A stretch of 43,041 nucleotides of DNA from Candidatus Cloacimonadota bacterium (GTDB lineage: Bacteria > Cloacimonadota > Cloacimonadia > JGIOTU-2), in contig JAUWPE010000005.1 in NCBI GenBank assembly GCA_030611765.1, forward strand, positions 1 through 43,041, written 5' to 3'. Under the pieces are notes generated by a model. That model searched no databases and was not told where the DNA came from. It saw only the letters and a program-made list of their open reading frames with translations. The stretch's first letter is position 1; every line of letters begins with the position of its first letter. Made by a program: the position numbers and the translations under genes. Below are positions 40,506-43,041 of the stretch, piece after piece.

Positions 40506-41234
40506 TTATTTCGGGATTTTGAGTATCCTGCTCCATCTGATCTTATGATGATCTCCCATTGACCAGTAAAGGATCATTGGAACACCTTTGATATACTCTC
40601 GTTCAAGGAAGCCCCAGTAGCGGGAATCATTGCTGTTATCCCGATTATCGCCCATCACGAAATAGCAACTGTCCGGCACAATGATGGGACCAAAATTATC
40701 CCTGCTTCCCATGAATTCATTATTAATATAGAGCCGACCCTGCTCACGCGGAATGATCCTGAAATCTGCGTGCTGTACGTACTCCTCTTTTATATATTTA
40801 CCATTTATATAAATATTTTTATCAATGATCTGCAAGGTGTCGCGCGGTACACCGATGATACGCTTAATGAAATCTCTTTGTTTATAGAATTTGAAGAAGA
40901 AATTTTTCTTATCCCAGTAGATAGGTCGGATCAGTTTTGCATATCTTTCTTCCGGTTGAGGGTCGTAGGGATCATGAGGGAATTTGAAAATAATGGGTTC
41001 GAACTGATTGGGCTCTCTAAACCGGAACACAAATTTATTTGCAATGAGCTGATCGCCTTTCAGAAAGGTGCTTTCCATTGATTCTGAGGGTATGAGAAAG
41101 GTCTCGATCACAAAGGTTCGTATAATTATCGCTGCAATGCCTGCAAAGATTATAGCTTCGATCCATTCACGCAGTACGGATTTCTTTTTCTTCAAACCTT
41201 TTTTTCCAGTTATATTTTCTTTGGGTTTAGCCAT
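40506..41234 (-). CDS. lepB: Signal peptidase I
   Basis: 242 residues. One N-terminal membrane anchor (about 24-42), then the catalytic domain outside the membrane: serine S52 in PSESMEST, lysine K124 in FIKRIIGVPRD, and MGDNRDNSNDSRYWGF (box E) near 193-208. It cleaves signal peptides of exported proteins, of which this window has many. An insertion between boxes B and D (RFREPNQFEP ... YWDKKNFFFKFYKQRD) is longer than in small Gram-positive enzymes. It sits 23 bases after the acyl-ligase gene. Confidence 0.92.
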   Translation of the reverse strand: MAKPKENITGKKGLKKKKSVLREWIEAIIFAGIAAIIIRTFVIETFLIPSESMESTFLKGDQLIANKFVFRFREPNQFEPIIFKFPHDPYDPQPEERYAKLIRPIYWDKKNFFFKFYKQRDFIKRIIGVPRDTLQIIDKNIYINGKYIKEEYVQHADFRIIPREQGRLYINNEFMGSRDNFGPIIVPDSCYFVMGDNRDNSNDSRYWGFLEREYIKGVPMILYWSMGDHHKIRWSRILKIPK

Positions 41235-41257
41235 TCAGTTCGTCTCCATCTTTTGCA

Positions 41258-42796
41258 TTATGATCTATGTTTTTTACCGTTATCGATGTAATCTCGGCAG
41301 ATCTTCTCTACTTCACGGAAATTAACTTTACCTGATCCCATCATAGGGATATTCTCTATAACGTGGGATTCCTTTGGAATTGCTATTGCAGGAAGTTCCT
41401 TTGCCATGAGTTTTTTAATTTTTTTGAAATCAACCTCTGCAGTGGTTAGCGCCGCCACAATATCAGAGCCCTTTGTGGGATTAGGCACATCGACTACGCA
41501 ACATATTACATTTTCGGGGAGCAATTTATTCAGCACATCTTCGACCTTTACAAGAGAGACCATTTCGCCGCCGATCTTTACGAATCTGCGCAACCGTCCT
41601 CGATGCCAGAGGAATCCGTCTTCATCCATTACGCCCATATCGCCGGTATCATACCAGCCGTTATGAATGCGGAGTGTTGTTTCTTCTATATCGCCGTAGT
41701 AGCCCTTCATAACAAGGTCGCCCTTTACGACGATTTTACCCTCTTTACCGCGAGGAAGCTCTTCATCGGTTTCTCTGTCGAGAATTTTGACCTGAACTCC
41801 CGGAATCGGCTTTCCTATACTGCCGGGCTTATTCGCTTCTTTTGCGTTCACAGAGATCACAGGACTTGTCTCGGTGGTGCCGTAACCTTCAAGAACTTCT
41901 ATGCCATGATGCTTTTTGTATCCTTCACGAAGCTGCTCTGTAAGCTTGTCTGCACCTGCACATGCGATTCTAATTGTTGAGAAGTCGCCGGGTTGAGAAC
42001 GCTTTAAGTAGCCATAGAAGAAAGAAGGAGTGCCTATCATAATGGTAATTTTGTATTTTTTGATTGAATCAATGATATTTTTATAATCAAGCGGATTTGC
42101 ATGTGCGACCATCGCACAGCCAATAGTAATAGGTAACCAGAAATTTGTTGTAAGTCCAAAAACATGGAAAAATGGCAGATTTGCTAAAAAGATATCTTCA
42201 TGTGAAAGTTCAAATACTTCGTTGCATGCATGAAGATTATGAAAAATATTTTTATGGGTGAGCTGTACTGCCTTGGGGTCTTTTTCACTTCCGCTGGTAA
42301 AAAGAATGACTGAGGTCTCGTCCTCATCTCCGTGCTGAACAGATTTCTGTAACATACCTGTTGGAAGTTTGGAACGAAGAGCAGCTTTGAGCTTATCTCC
42401 TGTTGTAATGGATGCCATGATATCCTCAATGAAGACCATGCCGTTCACAAATTCTATTTTAAGTTTTTCAAGGAGTTTTTTACTTGTGATGATCGTTTTA
42501 AAACTGCATTTTTCTTGAGCATATATGCAGTTATTTGCTGCTCCTGTCGAGTAATTTATCATCACAGGTATTTTTCCGCTCATTAATGTTCCTAATATCG
42601 AAAGCATACATCCGGCAGAGGTGGGGATCATTATTCCGATAAATTGTCCGCGGTAGACTGAGAATTTCTTTGCTAATATGAAGGAAGCTATAAGCATTTT
42701 ATCATAAGTAATATCTTTTCCAGTGGCTTGATCGTAGATAGCTATCTTTTTGGAGTATTTTTTCGCTATTGAAATAAACTCTTGTTGTAATTGCAT
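41258..42796 (-). CDS. AMP-forming acyl ligase, Aas-like (acyl-ACP synthetase type)
   Basis: 512 residues, AAGGAG before the ATG. ANL-superfamily adenylating enzyme: P-loop ILFTSGSEKDPKAVQLTHKN near 165-185, GYGTTETSP near 310, YDTGDMG near 390 and GRLRRFVKIGGEMVSL near 405-420, which is the hallmark of the acyl-ACP synthetase half of Aas; the terminal lysine is in GSGKVNF near 495. It activates fatty acids and loads them on ACP or CoA. The acyltransferase half of Aas is missing. Together with FakA/FakB it gives this locus a second route for using free fatty acids. Confidence 0.85.
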   Translation of the reverse strand: MQLQQEFISIAKKYSKKIAIYDQATGKDITYDKMLIASFILAKKFSVYRGQFIGIMIPTSAGCMLSILGTLMSGKIPVMINYSTGAANNCIYAQEKCSFKTIITSKKLLEKLKIEFVNGMVFIEDIMASITTGDKLKAALRSKLPTGMLQKSVQHGDEDETSVILFTSGSEKDPKAVQLTHKNIFHNLHACNEVFELSHEDIFLANLPFFHVFGLTTNFWLPITIGCAMVAHANPLDYKNIIDSIKKYKITIMIGTPSFFYGYLKRSQPGDFSTIRIACAGADKLTEQLREGYKKHHGIEVLEGYGTTETSPVISVNAKEANKPGSIGKPIPGVQVKILDRETDEELPRGKEGKIVVKGDLVMKGYYGDIEETTLRIHNGWYDTGDMGVMDEDGFLWHRGRLRRFVKIGGEMVSLVKVEDVLNKLLPENVICCVVDVPNPTKGSDIVAALTTAEVDFKKIKKLMAKELPAIAIPKESHVIENIPMMGSGKVNFREVEKICRDYIDNGKKHRS

Positions 42797-42972
42797 ATTG
42801 ACTCCTTATGGGCTATTATTTTTTTGCGAAAAGCAACAATCCAATCGAGTATATGCAATGTCAATATTTTCATTTTTTGCATGAAGTTGGCATACCCCCG
42901 AAATTTTTCATATTCATGACACTTTAAGGAAAACTTATTGAATATCATCCGTATAAATAGTAAAAATCTACT

Positions 42973-43031
42973 TCGAATCCTAACCTGTCGGGGCGTAACG
43001 AAGTGAAGACTGAAGCGCAGCGAGGATTCGA
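42973..43031. repeat. Palindromic repeat at the right window edge
   Basis: Arms TCGAATCCT and AGGATTCGA about 40 bases apart; between them, AACGAAGTGAAGACTGAAGCGC is a purine-rich phrase typical of dispersed repeats. The remainder of 42797-43041 is the AT-rich leader of the acyl-ligase gene with nothing else evident. Confidence 0.5.
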
Positions 43032-43041
43032 GGTATTGTTT

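Noticed and set aside
42973-43031. Possible tRNA remnant (TTCGAATCC looks like a T-loop)
   Set aside because: No acceptor or anticodon arms can be drawn; the inverted arms indicate a dispersed repeat.

Overview
The window is AT-rich bacterial chromosome from a diderm of the FCB (Bacteroidetes/Chlorobi/Fibrobacteres) assemblage. Two exported proteins end in a type-IX-secretion-like C-terminal sorting domain, and there are TonB-dependent uptake, LolA-fold and outer-membrane barrel genes plus many palindromic dispersed repeats. A candidate phylum such as Cloacimonadota would fit, but the exact phylum is inference. No tRNA, rRNA or CRISPR array was seen.

Layout. 1-3.6 kb (+): two tandem paralogous fibre-like exported proteins (the first cut by the window edge) and a cohesin-like protein with a sorting domain. 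3.9-6.5 kb: a two-fold repeated membrane protein and folC, separated by repeats that include a diverged second copy of the folC 3' end. 6.6-15.2 kb: a vitamin B12 uptake locus on the minus strand, with a cobalamin riboswitch and terminator, btuF, btuC, btuD, btuB and a BtuG-like beta-propeller. The locus is split between btuC and btuD by an oppositely oriented Rrf2 regulator / cysteine desulfurase / IscU-type scaffold operon. 15.3-15.5 kb: a MITE-like element.

15.6-36.4 kb: about 21 kb in which every gene lies on the minus strand. From upstream to downstream these are TetR, FabH, a YghO-type acyltransferase, a radical SAM/SPASM enzyme, GtrA, an exported START-like protein, a lipoprotein, an RND/MMPL exporter, a patatin lipase, a LolA-like periplasmic protein, an outer-membrane barrel, a divergent PAP2 protein, a DUF2156 protein, a phasin-like protein, a UbiB/ABC1 kinase, FakA, FakB, PlsY, a hotdog thioesterase and a small membrane protein. 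Almost all are lipid or envelope functions. FakA-FakB-PlsY form a complete route from free fatty acid to lysophosphatidic acid. The RND, LolA-like, START and barrel proteins look like an inner-to-outer-membrane lipid path. A two-box motif (CTCGAATA-N13-GTCGAATA) lies upstream of both the TetR gene and fabH and is a good candidate operator.

36.6-43 kb: a putative lipoprotein and PAP2 phosphatase (+), then a minus-strand run of an Aas-like acyl ligase, signal peptidase I, HemW and an exported glutamine-amidotransferase-fold protein.

Three themes deserve attention. The first is the lipid/envelope locus with its candidate operator. The second is the BtuG-like propeller carrying a sorting domain instead of a lipid anchor. 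The third is a set of palindromic repeats that have entered functional sequence: one lies inside the btuG-like reading frame, and another family occurs both inside the B12 riboswitch and inside fakA. In addition, two genes (folC and the barrel gene) have diverged copies of their own 3' ends just downstream, each separated from the gene by palindromes.
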